Source: Enoplosus armatus (taxonomy: Eukaryota; Chordata; Actinopteri; Centrarchiformes; Enoplosidae). Taken from it: a stretch of DNA of 64,000 nt. Under the pieces are notes generated by a model, which was not told the DNA's origin, did no database searches, and saw nothing but the letters and a program-made list of their open reading frames with translations. Shown here piece by piece: positions 34,494 to 46,700 of this stretch. The stretch is from positions 15,343,001 to 15,407,000 of the forward strand of contig NC_092198.1 of NCBI RefSeq assembly GCF_043641665.1, in the 5' to 3' direction. Each line of letters starts with the position of its first letter. Position 1 is the stretch's first letter. A program made the translations under genes and the position numbers.

Positions 34494-37089
34494 TCCTTCA
34501 TTTTCCTATTTCTATGGGAAGTCCTGGGTTGTGGCCCAATCATTTAAGTTTTTATTAAGATGTGGTGATAACGTGGCAGGTTGATTGCCACATGGAGCCA
34601 CATGAGGAAAGGGTGCGGCAAAGGCCCTCAATTAGGCGTCATTTAAAGAAGCCTGCGCTAGATAAAGCAATTATAACATCACTGAAGGGAGGCAGCATGA
34701 CATCAGGATGTACTACAGAGGAAGCTGCAGCGCTGACAATCAAAGGCTTTCATCCAACAATAATATGACAGCAATTCTTTTCAGACTGGGTGGATTTAAA
34801 AGTGTAAGGATAAGGACTATGGGAAATCAAAAGCAAAAAACAACAACAGACGTGGTATTACGTGTCCTTTAATGCATCTGCACTCGTGCTCTTACTCTGT
34901 TATGCATACAATTACCTTGACATTTAAAACTGAAACAGGAAAATGTGGCTTCGCAGACACATTATGTGTTATGTGTTCAAGTAGCTCTTGACATGTCACA
35001 CGTCGCCCCCTGTTTGAATGCATTTGTCGTCACTTTCTCTACCAGAAGAAAAGTCCGAATATAAATTTAACAGAGTGTTATCATACATTTTGTACTTGCA
35101 GTGGCCTGGGACCACAACTTCTGTTATCTTTGTAATTGAGGAAACTAGAAAGTAAAGCAAGATTTATCTCCATGTGTGAGTCCCACGACACTGCAAAGTA
35201 CCCAATGTAAGCCCCCCTCCCGACTGCACACTGTAGCTGTAAACAGCAAACATGAGTTGAAATGTATTTGTAGATATAATAGGTCTTCATGAAGCCAAAC
35301 TTACACAGGAACCCAGCTAATGGCATCAAAGTATTATGTAAATTATAAGTGAATCTATTCTCTTTAAATCTTTCATAAATGCTGAAAATTTGATGCATCT
35401 TTAATTTTATTCATTTTAATTCCACAGCTGCAAGCAAACTGCATGCCATACTGCTGAAAGTTGAGCTTATTTAAATCTTACATTTTTAGATTTAAACTAG
35501 TAAACCCTCCATTAACAACCACGCCTCTTTATAAAAAGCTTGATCTGGCATCAGAGGGTCAGTTACTGTACATCTTCCTGCTGTCATGGAAAAACACATA
35601 ACTGCAATTTCTCTGTATCACGTTTTGCACATGTGGTTTTGGTCCCACAGCGTTCATACTGTACTCACGCTCCTCTGTCTGCACTCTGTTTTGACTGATG
35701 CCTGTTGCACATCCCACGGTCACACGATAGGCATGGCGCAAAATCCTACACGCACCTGTTAAGCATTCAAGTGCTCTCAGCCATCTTCAAACAGAGCTGC
35801 CTATCAGCGTCTGCAGTTGTGTGTGCAAAACCTTTTAAGTACACAGGTCCTGGTGTGAGAAGGATAGTTCAAGTTATGAAGATGCAATTCATTCAAGGCT
35901 TAAATGTTTCTATTTGGCCTCTACTTGTTGCTGTAGTTTCTTTCTATCTCGCCTGAAATTGAAAAATACAAATTCTACCAGATGTGTCCCCTCTTAAACC
36001 TGTGGTGTAAAACACTATGGGATGCTATATAATTGCCCTTCACTTAAATAGCATTAAAGGGCCACTGCAACATAAACATGATGAGAGCTTGTGATTGTTC
36101 TTGATTGCTAGCATCTAACATGCTGATTACCCGCCTGCGTAGGCTTCCCTCCGAGCGGCTTATCAGGGTTTGCAACTGTTCCCCTCAGGCCCAGCCACAG
36201 GAAAGGAGGGGTGGGGTTTGTTCAAGGGGGTGTGATGAGAGGATGAAAATGAGGAGTGTCGATGCACTATCATCCTCTACACTCCAGTTCACACCCTCAT
36301 GCTGCATCAGGGGTGTGGGAATTAAATGTGGAGGCCAAGAACCTCATTGCAAACATCTACAGCAGTAAAATAAATGTTGTGGCACTTTGGTTCAGAGCAA
36401 GATTTCTCAACAACTGCAGGCCAGATGGCTATTGAATTTGGTCTGAATATTCATGGTCCTAAGAGGATGATTCCTAGTCTGGTTTCAGACCTCTGAATCG
36501 CCACCCACATCCCTGATTTGTTCAGCAATTCAAGTCTGGTGTTGTGTTCACTGATGGCTATTTATGCCAATCAGAGCTTCGTTGACTTGATTACGAATTG
36601 GGACGTCAACTTCCTACGTTGCTTGCTAGCTACTTAGCTACATCCACAAAAATAGCAACACAGGCAACAAGAGTAGATGAGCTTGACACAGCTGTGCAGG
36701 TTGTAAGTCAACATACAGAAAAACATTCAATTGGCCAGCTGCTGCAACCGCTACTGCAGGATCCGTGACGTCAGCGTGAACGTCACTCTGTGCCGATTGG
36801 TTAGGGCAGAACAAAACAACATAACGGCTAACATGAATACAATGTTATGCTGAACGAACCAAATGGCAATTCAGGCTGATCATCAGGATAGATGTTTCCT
36901 AGTCATTTTGGTTGGTAACCCCTTGAGCATTCGTCAAGCACCACTGTCAAGTCAAGATTTCCCTTTGAGCAACATTTTGATCCACGACCACCTCACCTTC
37001 CTTCTAGCATCACCATCAGATACAAGATACAAGAAATATCAGAATCTAACAGCAGCCTGCCATGAAACTTACTGAGGATTAATCATTTC

Positions 37090-37120
<31 letters not shown>

Positions 37121-37121
37121 T
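37090..37121. repeat. (ATT)n microsatellite
   Basis: About ten ATT units. Confidence 0.95.
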
Positions 37122-38404
37122 ATTTTCTCTTAAAAGATGCCAAAACAATTCAAAAAAATGATAGTTAAAAACTTTATCCAAGTGAAAACAGATCATCTTC
37201 TTGGCAGGTCTTGCTTCTTGTTTTTTAACTTTCAGAATAAATAAAAAAAACTCACGGATATGTAGATATACAATGCCATCTGTATTGCACACAACTCAAG
37301 TTAGTCTTACTTTAGTCTGGGTCTCCTGATCTAGTCTCTTCTGAAATAAGAGGAGACCAGATCCTTTCTCCTCACCGCCATGCTCTCTCATCTTTAGCTT
37401 CAACAACAGTCACCCACCGAGCGTCTGAAGTGGACTACTTCTTTGACCCACCCGGGCATACTGACCCCTGCTCCTGCTGTCACTTTACAACAGCCTTAAA
37501 GGACTGCTGTTGCACATGGCAACGTTTCACAGAAATTAAGCAGCACGCGATTCTTGGGAATATTAACTCTTCACATTTGTCTCCACAAGACTTTCAACAC
37601 CCTTCAGTAAAACACCTGTTAGTTCAAAGAAGACAAGAATTCTGCAGCTGGAAATGTGAAATATGTCCCGCACATATGAATGCAATCTAATACCAACATA
37701 TGTATTCATTTTCCAAGAGATTCCTTGCTCGTTCCTCAGGTGAAATGCAAAAAGAGTAGAGTAGAAAAGAGTAGAACGGTATCTACTGTACTATCCATCA
37801 GACACAAGAGGGACTGTGACTCACTACGCTGGGGACAGAAGCTGTTTCATAACTAGCATAACTAAAGTGTCTGTTTGATCCCAGGGAGAGCCAACATGTT
37901 CACACCTGTCAAAGAGTCCTTGAGTAAAACATTAAACCTTTACTTGCTCTATGATCCGAGCTGGCCCTGACCTCTGTGGTGACATGCATACAGTATTTTC
38001 AAATATGCCACAGAGGGATGTAAATAAATGACAACTCAGCCCATGTGTCCTAAACCTTGATATAATATTCTGGTCTTCTGTGAGGAGAAGCCATTGATCA
38101 AGGCCCTGCCCTTCAATGTGGCTTAACCAAATTCAGGCTGTTATCAGGCTAAAATAATCCTGCTTATTCTCATCCAGCTAATTTGGTTATTTGAAAGCAG
38201 TTGAAGCATTGATTTGTTGATCTTGGATGAATTTATCTTGAATAACACTGTGCTCTTATTTTAGAATAAAGGCAAAATAAATAGCGAGTAGAAACCATGA
38301 TCAGTGCAGTAGATTCATGGACTTAAGTCTCATTTTAAAAGTCCACAATGTTTCCACTGTTTCCACACTTCCATCACTGCTAAACAGTTGAATACGTGCT
38401 TTCT

Positions 38405-38548
38405 TGGGATTATGGGACACTTACCACAGCGGCCCTGGGTTCGATTCAAGCCCGGGCCCTTTGCTGCATGTCATTCCCTCTCTCTCCCGCCTTTCTTGTC
38501 TCTCTTCAGCTGTCTCTATCACAAAGGCAAAATGCCTGAAAAAATATC
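38405..38548 (+). mobile_element. tRNA-derived SINE, 5'-truncated
   Basis: A pol III B box, GGTTCGATTCA, lies at 38438-38448. It is followed by AGCCCGGGCCCTTTGCTGCA, TGTCATTCCCTCTCTCTCCC and a tail ending ACAAAGGCAAAATGCC. This arrangement is typical of an abundant fish tRNA-SINE. No A box or cloverleaf is intact, so it is not a tRNA gene. Confidence 0.8.
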
Positions 38549-40261
38549 TGTCGGGAAACACACACTGGTATCTCATGTTAAAATCCAATGTTTTGTTGAC
38601 CCATTCATCCACCCCGATCTCCACAGACATTCACTTGAGGAACTCTCCTACATTTATTTATCAGAACTCATAAATCAGGCAGGATTATTGAAGATATTTC
38701 TCATGGAAAGCTCTGTAGAGCACATGTATGTAGAAAGACGCATGTGATGTTTCATAGTTACCCCACCCAACGAAAGCCTGATTGTTTTACAGTTTTGATT
38801 AATGATTAAGGTGATTGAGGTCTAAGGAGAAAAGACCTGGGTTTTGTCTGTCACACCAACTGGCCTCTGTTTCTACTCAGCCACATACATATCTCCATAT
38901 GGAAGAATCCTCCAAACTGAGGAATGTGGTGTTGATCCCCTGAGCATCCAACAAGAGGAGCGTACGTAGCTTCACACGATTGCAGAGGTCTGTATCATGC
39001 AGTGTGAAAGGAGGACTCCTGATAAGGACCTACTGGTCCTCATTACAAGTGATTCGAGGTTAATACTTTAGGGGGTTAAAGCACCCAATAATGATTCATG
39101 TGGAGTTGACCTTTGCATGAGAAAGAGCTGTACAAACCACAAGGAGGAATGTCCATACAAAAACATCAGCTACAAAGGGGTTCCCCCCACACAAGACAAG
39201 AGTCAAAACACCACGGGAATGTGCTGAGAAAAATGTACTTTGATAGATTTCAAAGAATGACCTTATCAGGTGTCAGTGAATGCAACATTTCTATCCATTG
39301 TGTGACTTAAATCAAATAAATGTAACTTTTCCGTCACAAAAACAGACTTTTCCACAAATCTACAGTATCTGTTCTTACTGCTCAGATAAAAGTAAAGGTT
39401 TTCCTGGATGTGGGGGTTTCATCAAAAAGCAATTATTAGAAGTATATATGAGGCAGTGAATCTCCGAACCTCAGTTTGACCTTTGCATGTGGCAGACTAA
39501 GGCCTGGCCAGGAATGTCCTGACGCAGAAAACTAAAGGGAACTAAAGTAGTCGTCAATCACCCAACTCCTTCACTCTTTGATCCCTCACGCTCATGTCTG
39601 TGATAGATGGACCAAGTGAACGAAGGATCAACTGTACAGTCAGTCTGGTTTCAAGGCAGTGAAGGACATCAGAGAGGACTGTGTAGTCATGTATGTTGCA
39701 TAACGGCACATGGGGATGCGAGACAAAGGATGGAGCACATTTAGGCCTGATGGCTTGTTTATTTTCCACAAATCTGCGCTTTATGGTGGGGTTGTGAGTG
39801 AGCAGAGATAAATCGCTTAATGGTTTTCCTGGAATGTGAAGTTCACAGGGAGGCTAGATTAAAACTGATTTGAGAAGAATTAACTGTTTAGCTTAGCTGT
39901 TTTTTATCTGCTTTGTTGCTTTAATGTTCAAACTTGTTCAGATTCTGTGAGCCTAAACAAGCCAACACATTTATTTCCAGAAGCAATAATAGTTTGTTTG
40001 ATGAAATTGTCAAATTATTCCATATGAGACCGACAGGGCTTTTTTAGAAAACAAGAAGCCAGAATTTGACGTAATATAACATCTCAGTCTCAGTGATAAA
40101 CTCCAACCTTGGAACTCCAGTTGCATAAACTACAACTACTCTCCTGTGTGCAGACTATTCGCATGGCTAGCTCCTGAACAACCATAGCTGGCAAGTAAGC
40201 CACTTACAAGCTAGCAAGCAAACAGTGCTAGTCAGTCACAATATCACTATATTTTAAGAAA

Positions 40262-40760
40262 TATACTTTATACTCTTTCTAAGAGTTAGATGAGAAAATC
40301 AAGACCCCTCTCATGTTTGAATGGCGCTAGAGCCAGGAGGCAAATAGCTTAGCTTAGCATAAAGACTGGAAGCAGGGGGAAACATCTAGCTATCTAAGTT
40401 AAAAATCCATCTACCAGCTTTTTGTTTGTTTAATCTGTACATAAACAGCACATAAAAACAACACTTTGTGGTTTAACAGGGAGTTACATGTTGCATCTAT
40501 TTCTGGGCAAACAACAGCTGTGCAGTGACGTCTCAGAGTCCTGTTGTCACACTGAGGTTGCACAGTAGTACTGGGTGGATAATCATTATTATTATGATAA
40601 AATGTTGTTTTAACATTTTTGTTTGTGTTTCCCCCTTGCTTTCCGTCTTTATGCTAAGCTAAAATAATTGTCTCCTGTCTCTAGCTACATACTCACGGCA
40701 CACACAGAGTCTTATCAATCTTCTCATCTGATTCTGGATGAGAAGACGTATTTTCCATCT
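40262..40760. mobile_element. Fold-back MITE
   Basis: The left arm has GAGTTAGATGAGAAAATCAAGAC and AGCTTAGCATAAAGACTGGAAG then CAGGGGGAAACA. The right arm has their reverse complements (TTTCCCCCTTGC, CTTTATGCTAAGCT, CTTATCAATCTTCTCATCTG). Arms are about 40279-40392 and 40621-40733 with some 230 bp between. Related in sequence to the element at 8045-8580. Confidence 0.75.
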
Positions 40761-41874
40761 CTGCAGAAAATCCTGCTTTCTTGTCAGGAGAGTACAGCAG
40801 TTTACCACCATCAGTCATGAGGTCTCAACATCTAATCAGAACGCTGAATCGTGCGTGTTCAAGGTTTGAGAAGAAATGTTTAGTAAAACAACAACCTAAG
40901 AGCTTTGGGATACCCTGCTATGAAATGTGAGACCCGGAGCGTTTACTGTCATTGAACAGTCTTGACTATACAAATAGTTCTCATGCTCTCTGTCAAAGCA
41001 ATGACAGATTACAGCTGAGAGGAGAAAAGTTGATCCTCTGGAAAACTAGACATAATAATGGGTTAAATAATTACAGATTGGAGTTTCACCATTATACAAA
41101 CATTTCTCATGGTTAAAGTTACTATAAAAAAAATGTACTAGTGAAATGGGAGGAGTCAAACAGCCACAGTTTGTTTTGTAATTAGAGCTAAAAGAAGAGA
41201 AAGCTAGTTTGAGGGAGTATCTGTGATCGTCATGAATGAATGACCGTGGCAATTGGACCACAAATCCTCCCATGCTGTTCAAGTTTGCCGGTTAGCTCAC
41301 TTGTCTGTGAACACACCATGGCTCCACCCATTGAAAAAGCCTCCACTGCCTGCCAAATACTAGAGTAAAACTTTGCAGCGCACACTGAGTGAATAATGAG
41401 TTGGCATGAGTAGATTAGTTCTAGCAGTGCTGCACAGTTTTTCATATCTCTCAACATTTGGAAGTAATTTCCCAAAAGGGTCTGGGAAAAACCTCACTGT
41501 GCTGAGCTCCAAGACAAACAGAAATGTGTTGCTGGCAGTGATTAACTACTCAGCTAATTCATAAAGCTCTTGGCCCATAATGAAGGACCTCTGGCCTGAA
41601 GGTAATTTGGTGAGAGGCCTCAGATTGTCACCCCATTCACTGTGGGAGCCACTTACTGGATCAGAACCTGCAGGCCAATCAGAGGAGTCAGCTGGGATAG
41701 TTTCCAGTGGGAAAGGAAGCACAGGCATGTACTGTATGTAGTTGAACTATGAAGTAACCTGATCACAGCTACACACACTGTCTGCAGGGGTCACGAGTGG
41801 AATGACAACGTGCAGCATTTGTCACAGCAACATGAGACGGAGCTCCAAAGAGGCCACATCTTCCTCGCCTGGAT

Positions 41875-43170
41875 TCAATGGTGGAAAGCTGAAATTACTT
41901 AAAATTTTATGTTACTTTATTTTTCAACTCCACTACATGTCTGGGGAAAATAATATACCTTTTACTCCACTGCATGTATTTGACAGTTATAGTTATCCTG
42001 GTGTGTTTTGGTTGGCTGAAGGTAATATGTTGTCATGGCTTTTTGTTTGTTTGTTATGGACAGATTTGCTGCTGCCACCAAGGCTCACTGTCTGCTGTAT
42101 TTGCACTTCTCGTCTATATTAACTCATTGAATTGAACTTTGAACATACTCAACTGTTCATACTCCGCTTGCTGTTTGTACTGTTTATAACATCACCAGAG
42201 CCATTCTGTTGTACGTACTATTGATGGTTTCTGTTCGTACTGCACATATCACAGTTCTATTACTGACATATCATTTTTTGTTTATTTTGTATATATCAGT
42301 TACTACCTAATTGATTGATTACTCATTCTGTAAATGTGTTATAAATATATTGCAAGGACATTTTTCAGTGTTTATTAATATACAGCATTTGTCAACAATT
42401 ATAACTTCAGCTATGAAGACATATTTTATATAATTACAGCTGTGTTTTACTATAATTGTCATTCATTATCTGTTCATACACCAGCCTGCACTTATGGGTG
42501 CCCACAGGAGGAGTTATAGTTGTTGAGAAATACAATAATAAACAGTAATATCTGCTTACAACTACATTATAGTGTGTTATAAACATTCATTAAATATACT
42601 GTTTATATACTGCTTATAAAGCGTTACAGTTGAATCAAATGAATCGAATGTAATTTATAGAAATAGAGCTAAAACAGAGGACTCTGTATGCTTTATAACA
42701 AGATGTTTGTGTTGTGTAAATGTAATCTTTTGAAATGTTTCTTTTGCAGTTTGTGGTTCACATGACTTGCCACGTGATCACTTTGGTTGTTGTCTCATAT
42801 CTTAATACACTTAATACACTTAAATCAAGAGATCAGTCATTATAGTTACTGATTACTTTGCAGATTAGGATTTTACATACAAAACATTTGATACATTCAA
42901 GAAATACGCAGCATTCTTATAAGTGTAAGCTTATAAAGTAGACAGTTAGCTCCACCTCAACCAGCTACAACATTAAAACGCTGCTTACACATGAATGGAT
43001 TCATTATAATCCAATAATATCATAAAGGGTCCATTCATCATAACAAAGTACTTGGCTGATAACACTTCTGTACTTTCACCTATATAACAAACTTTGAATG
43101 CAGGACTTTTACTTGTAATTTAGTATTAGTATCACAGTGTTGCATTGCTACTTTCAGTTAAGTAATGTAC
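41875..43170. mobile_element. hAT-like element with an inserted 845 bp segment
   Basis: 41875-41995 (TTTTCAACTCCACTACATGT, TTTTACTCCACTGCATGTAT) and 42840-43170 (GTTACTGATTACTTTGCAGA, AATGCAGGACTTTTACTTG) are consecutive parts of the CAGTGGTGG-type element. They are separated by 41996-42839. TTATAGTTA occurs at 41987-41995 and again at 42840-42848, as a target duplication would. Confidence 0.6.
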
Positions 43171-43689
43171 ATGAAACTGCAGGTGCACCAGTCAAAACAC
43201 TGGGGATATCAAGGATATATCAAGGGAACACTAAGAAAGAGGAACAATGTTCAGTAGAGCGGATAAAAGAGGAATCTGAAAAAAATTGTAACTGCAATTG
43301 TATTAAAGCTACTGTATACTTTCTTGAGCAAACTACAGTAAATGTATCTTTATAGATATATATTTCTTCTCATGTAAGACATGAAAGACCTGCATCAGTC
43401 CAAACATTTAAGTTAAGTCAACAAGTCAACAAACATGACTTTGACAGTGAAAAATGAGTGGGAAGGAGCAGTCATTAAGTGTTTCTCTGTGTCATTACGT
43501 TTGTGTTTTGCTTTGTCCCCTCCGACGTCCAGAGAGGAAACCCATCCCCATGAACAAAGTGCATGAAGGGGGGTGTTCACCACCCAGGCCCCAGTCTTCT
43601 GCCCTGTCATTGGTCACCACGAAACCTGCATCAGTTTAAAACCAGACACCCACTTTCTTCCCTCCCTTCACACAGCACAACCCCTAAAA

Positions 43690-43765
43690 ACGACAGATAG
43701 GGAGGGATAGACAAACAGTGTGTGTGTGTGTCAGACTGTGAGAGATATCCAGAGTTGGTCTCAGG
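43690..43765 (+). promoter_or_regulatory. rhag: Immediate upstream region of rhag
   Basis: A GATA-type motif AGATAG at 43696-43701 and a (GT)n run at about 43720-43730 precede the start codon. RHAG is an erythroid GATA1 target in mammals, so the motif is of interest, but it may lie in the 5' UTR. TTTAAAA near 43636 could serve as a TATA-like box. Confidence 0.3.
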
Positions 43766-46700
43766 ATGCCTGCGTACGCCACCAACATGAGGTTGAAGTT
43801 CCCCATTGTGGCCTTGGTTTTGGAGATTATCACCATCATCCTGTTTGCAGTGTTTGTTGTCTATGATGATGGGAAACATCAAGGGCACGGCGACCACGAC
43901 GCACACTCCAATGAGACTCACAGTGGACCCATGGATCTCTACCCCAGTAAGTCTACCTGGGGCTGCTGGCTGAGGGATGCTCTGCTACTGGATTATCAAG
44001 TTTTTTTTTATCTGATGGTTCTAACACATTGCTTTTGTTGCAGCTTTGAGGTTTACATTCTTGTTAATTTGTGAAAATTCACCCTAAAACCAGTTCAAAT
44101 ATCCAGCTAAGCTTTGTGACAGAGGCAAGGACCCGGAAAGTTAGATCATTGTGCAAGTGGTTCTTCTAACTCAGGGTGATTTTCAGTAGAATATGGCAAA
44201 ATACTCACATTTATTAATGTTTGGGAAAATGCTGAAATTAAGCTTATTCCTAATTTAAATTTTTTATTAATTAATTAATTATAATAATTTAATAAATATA
44301 CAACTCTTCCATATTTCCAAGCTTTAGTTCTCCAGTCTCTAGAACTTTGAAGTGTTGAGTGAACTGAAAAAGGCCTTCCTTCATTGGCTTAATGTGAAAT
44401 CTGTTTTAAGGACGTAATTTTCCTATTACTTACAAATAGGAATAAAAGAATTTGGAGGTCTGCTGAAAGCAATAAGAGGAGTCATGGGGTCGCATTCTCC
44501 CCGTCACACAATCTATTCATACACATGCAGCTGAGGACTCGAGAGGATCCTGCAGCGAAAAGTGTCAGGTCTCCTACAGAGGAGGTCCCATGTGATTTGA
44601 ATTAAAGTCTCAAACAGAGAGAAAATAAAGAACAAAGACAGATGGTCCATGGAGCATAAAAAAAGATTTGGTTTTGGTTTCAACTATGGCACTTAGTGAG
44701 CACAGAGCGGTTTCTACAGTTGAGAGGTTTCTTTGCATCTTTATCTGCATTAAGACAGTTGCAACTATAAACTGCTGATTTACTGTATGAATGTCTGCTC
44801 GTGACTGGGCGGGGCAGGTGTGGCCCATAGAGATTAGCTCAATGGTCAGCATTAAGGCAGAGCATATCTTCTACTTCAGAGGGGATGTTTTTGCTATAAA
44901 CATTGTCAAACAATATAGTCTTCTTTAGAATTTCTATCACTATTCTGGTTTCTTCTTTACTTTGTATTATTCTGGGCAAAAGTTAAAATTCAAAGATGTT
45001 TAAAGACATACAAATATTCTGCTTTGAATAATAATTTGTGTCTGATATAGTTTTCCAACAAAATAGAGAGATTTTCCAGTGCCAACAATCCAAAATTGCC
45101 ATTTTGAGATGTTAAGAGACATATCTGCAAATGCCTTGATCAAACTTGCTTCTAGCACAGCAGGCTCAGTGAAGTATTTTAATTGTGCTGAATGAGGTGA
45201 AGCCATGACCATTCAAAATGCGATTGGGACGTCGTGAAGGCTTGTGGTTTGCGTGTGGAGAGATCCGCTGTCCAACGCATACCAGACATCTGTAATTATA
45301 AGTTCAAAGGAAGACAAATAAGCAGAGAAATGTGGAATGGAGCGAGTAAAAGCTATCGCAGCTTTATCAACATGGAGCACACCAGTTCATTTTTAAAACA
45401 ATGTAAATGACAAACAAATTCTGGTTGTGTGGTACGACGAAAACAATGCATACGTTTCTAATTAAGACTCTTGGAAAGTAATTTTATCTGAATGAGGAGT
45501 TGATTTTTAGAATGAAAACATCAAAGGCGAGGACATTTTGCTCCACAATTTAAAAAATGAATTTATTTTTTTTTTACACTGGTTGCATCACTCCTCTACA
45601 GCCTGCACTACAGTAGGTCCTGAGGGGATTCCCTCTCTCTTGGCTCACCCAATTCTTCAGAAGATTACAGAGCGTTACCTAACATCTGGGCGTGGTGCCA
45701 GTCACTGTGGCAGCTTTCCAGCTTTACCTCCTCCCCATCCTCAATCTACTGTTCACTCGAAGCCCCTACTACAAGGAAGGTTACAAGGAAAGTCTGAGTC
45801 ACCCAGCTGTGAATGTGAGGGGGGTCAAAGTGCAAGTTGAAGGGCAAACAGGTTTTCTTCAAAAACAGATCCATGGATGTGAGCCAAATCAGACACCTCG
45901 ACTCTCTGTTGCAGATATCATGCTGACCACATGTTATGCAGCATTAAACAGGGACCCATCAGGATTTCATCAACACAAATTTCACCATTGTTTTCTTGTT
46001 AAATCTTACAGACTCTTCATGGGTGGTTGGACACTAAAAGCCACAAAATTTGCCACAACTGAACATGAAATGAGTGAAGAATGCCATTTCAAAAGGATGA
46101 CATTTACACAACTGTTTGTAAAGTGATTGATTAAGTTAGTGTATTGCTTTTTGAGAGAATGCAATGCATGACATTAATCATCCCTGAAAACACACTGATG
46201 ATAAGAGCAAAGAATCGCATAGCAAGATAATAGTGACCCTCTGTCCTGTGTTGTTTTACGATTGTGAACCGTGGATCAGCAGATTATTTTTACCTAAGTA
46301 AATTAGAGTATGAGTGAAGAATGCCATTTCAAAAGGATGATATCTAGGTAACTGTCTGTAAAATGATTGACTAAATTAGTATCACTTTTACCAAGCAGTG
46401 GAGAACATAAACATTAGGCTGATAAGATGAGATATGACTTTAATCTTCCCTAAATATAGACTGATGATACTCTACTGAGCAGATTTGAGCAGTTCAGTTT
46501 GTAGCAGATTTTCTGTACTATATGGAAATGTAGCCTGGAGTAATCAACTGTACTTTGTTTAATCTGTAAAAAACTGAAGTGTACAAGCGACATGTGGTTT
46601 TACGGGGGGTTATGTGCCGGACTATTTCTTGGCTGGGTGCAGTGACTTCATGTAGTCTCCTAAAATGTCAAACTTTTCCTTTAAGAGTGCAGAGCAGCAG

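Larger units (their letters stand above)
29941..43765. other. 13.8 kb interval without a supported gene, between CRISP B and rhag
   Basis: I found only short unlinked open frames. Recognisable contents are given as separate entries: microsatellites, an LINE-like fragment, nested repeats at 32.8-33.6 kb, a SINE, a fold-back MITE and a hAT-like element with an insertion. Other parts (30.0-31.2, 34.0-38.4, 38.6-40.2, 40.8-41.8 kb) show nothing I can name. Conserved regulatory DNA could be present but cannot be judged from one sequence. Confidence 0.5.

Noticed and set aside
38405..38548. Possible tRNA gene because of a B box
   Set aside because: No intact A box, cloverleaf or anticodon arm; the downstream sequence is that of a tRNA-derived SINE.
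45692..46126. 144 aa open frame inside rhag intron 1
   Set aside because: No recognisable domain, and it overlaps one copy of a local duplication. Length is possible by chance.
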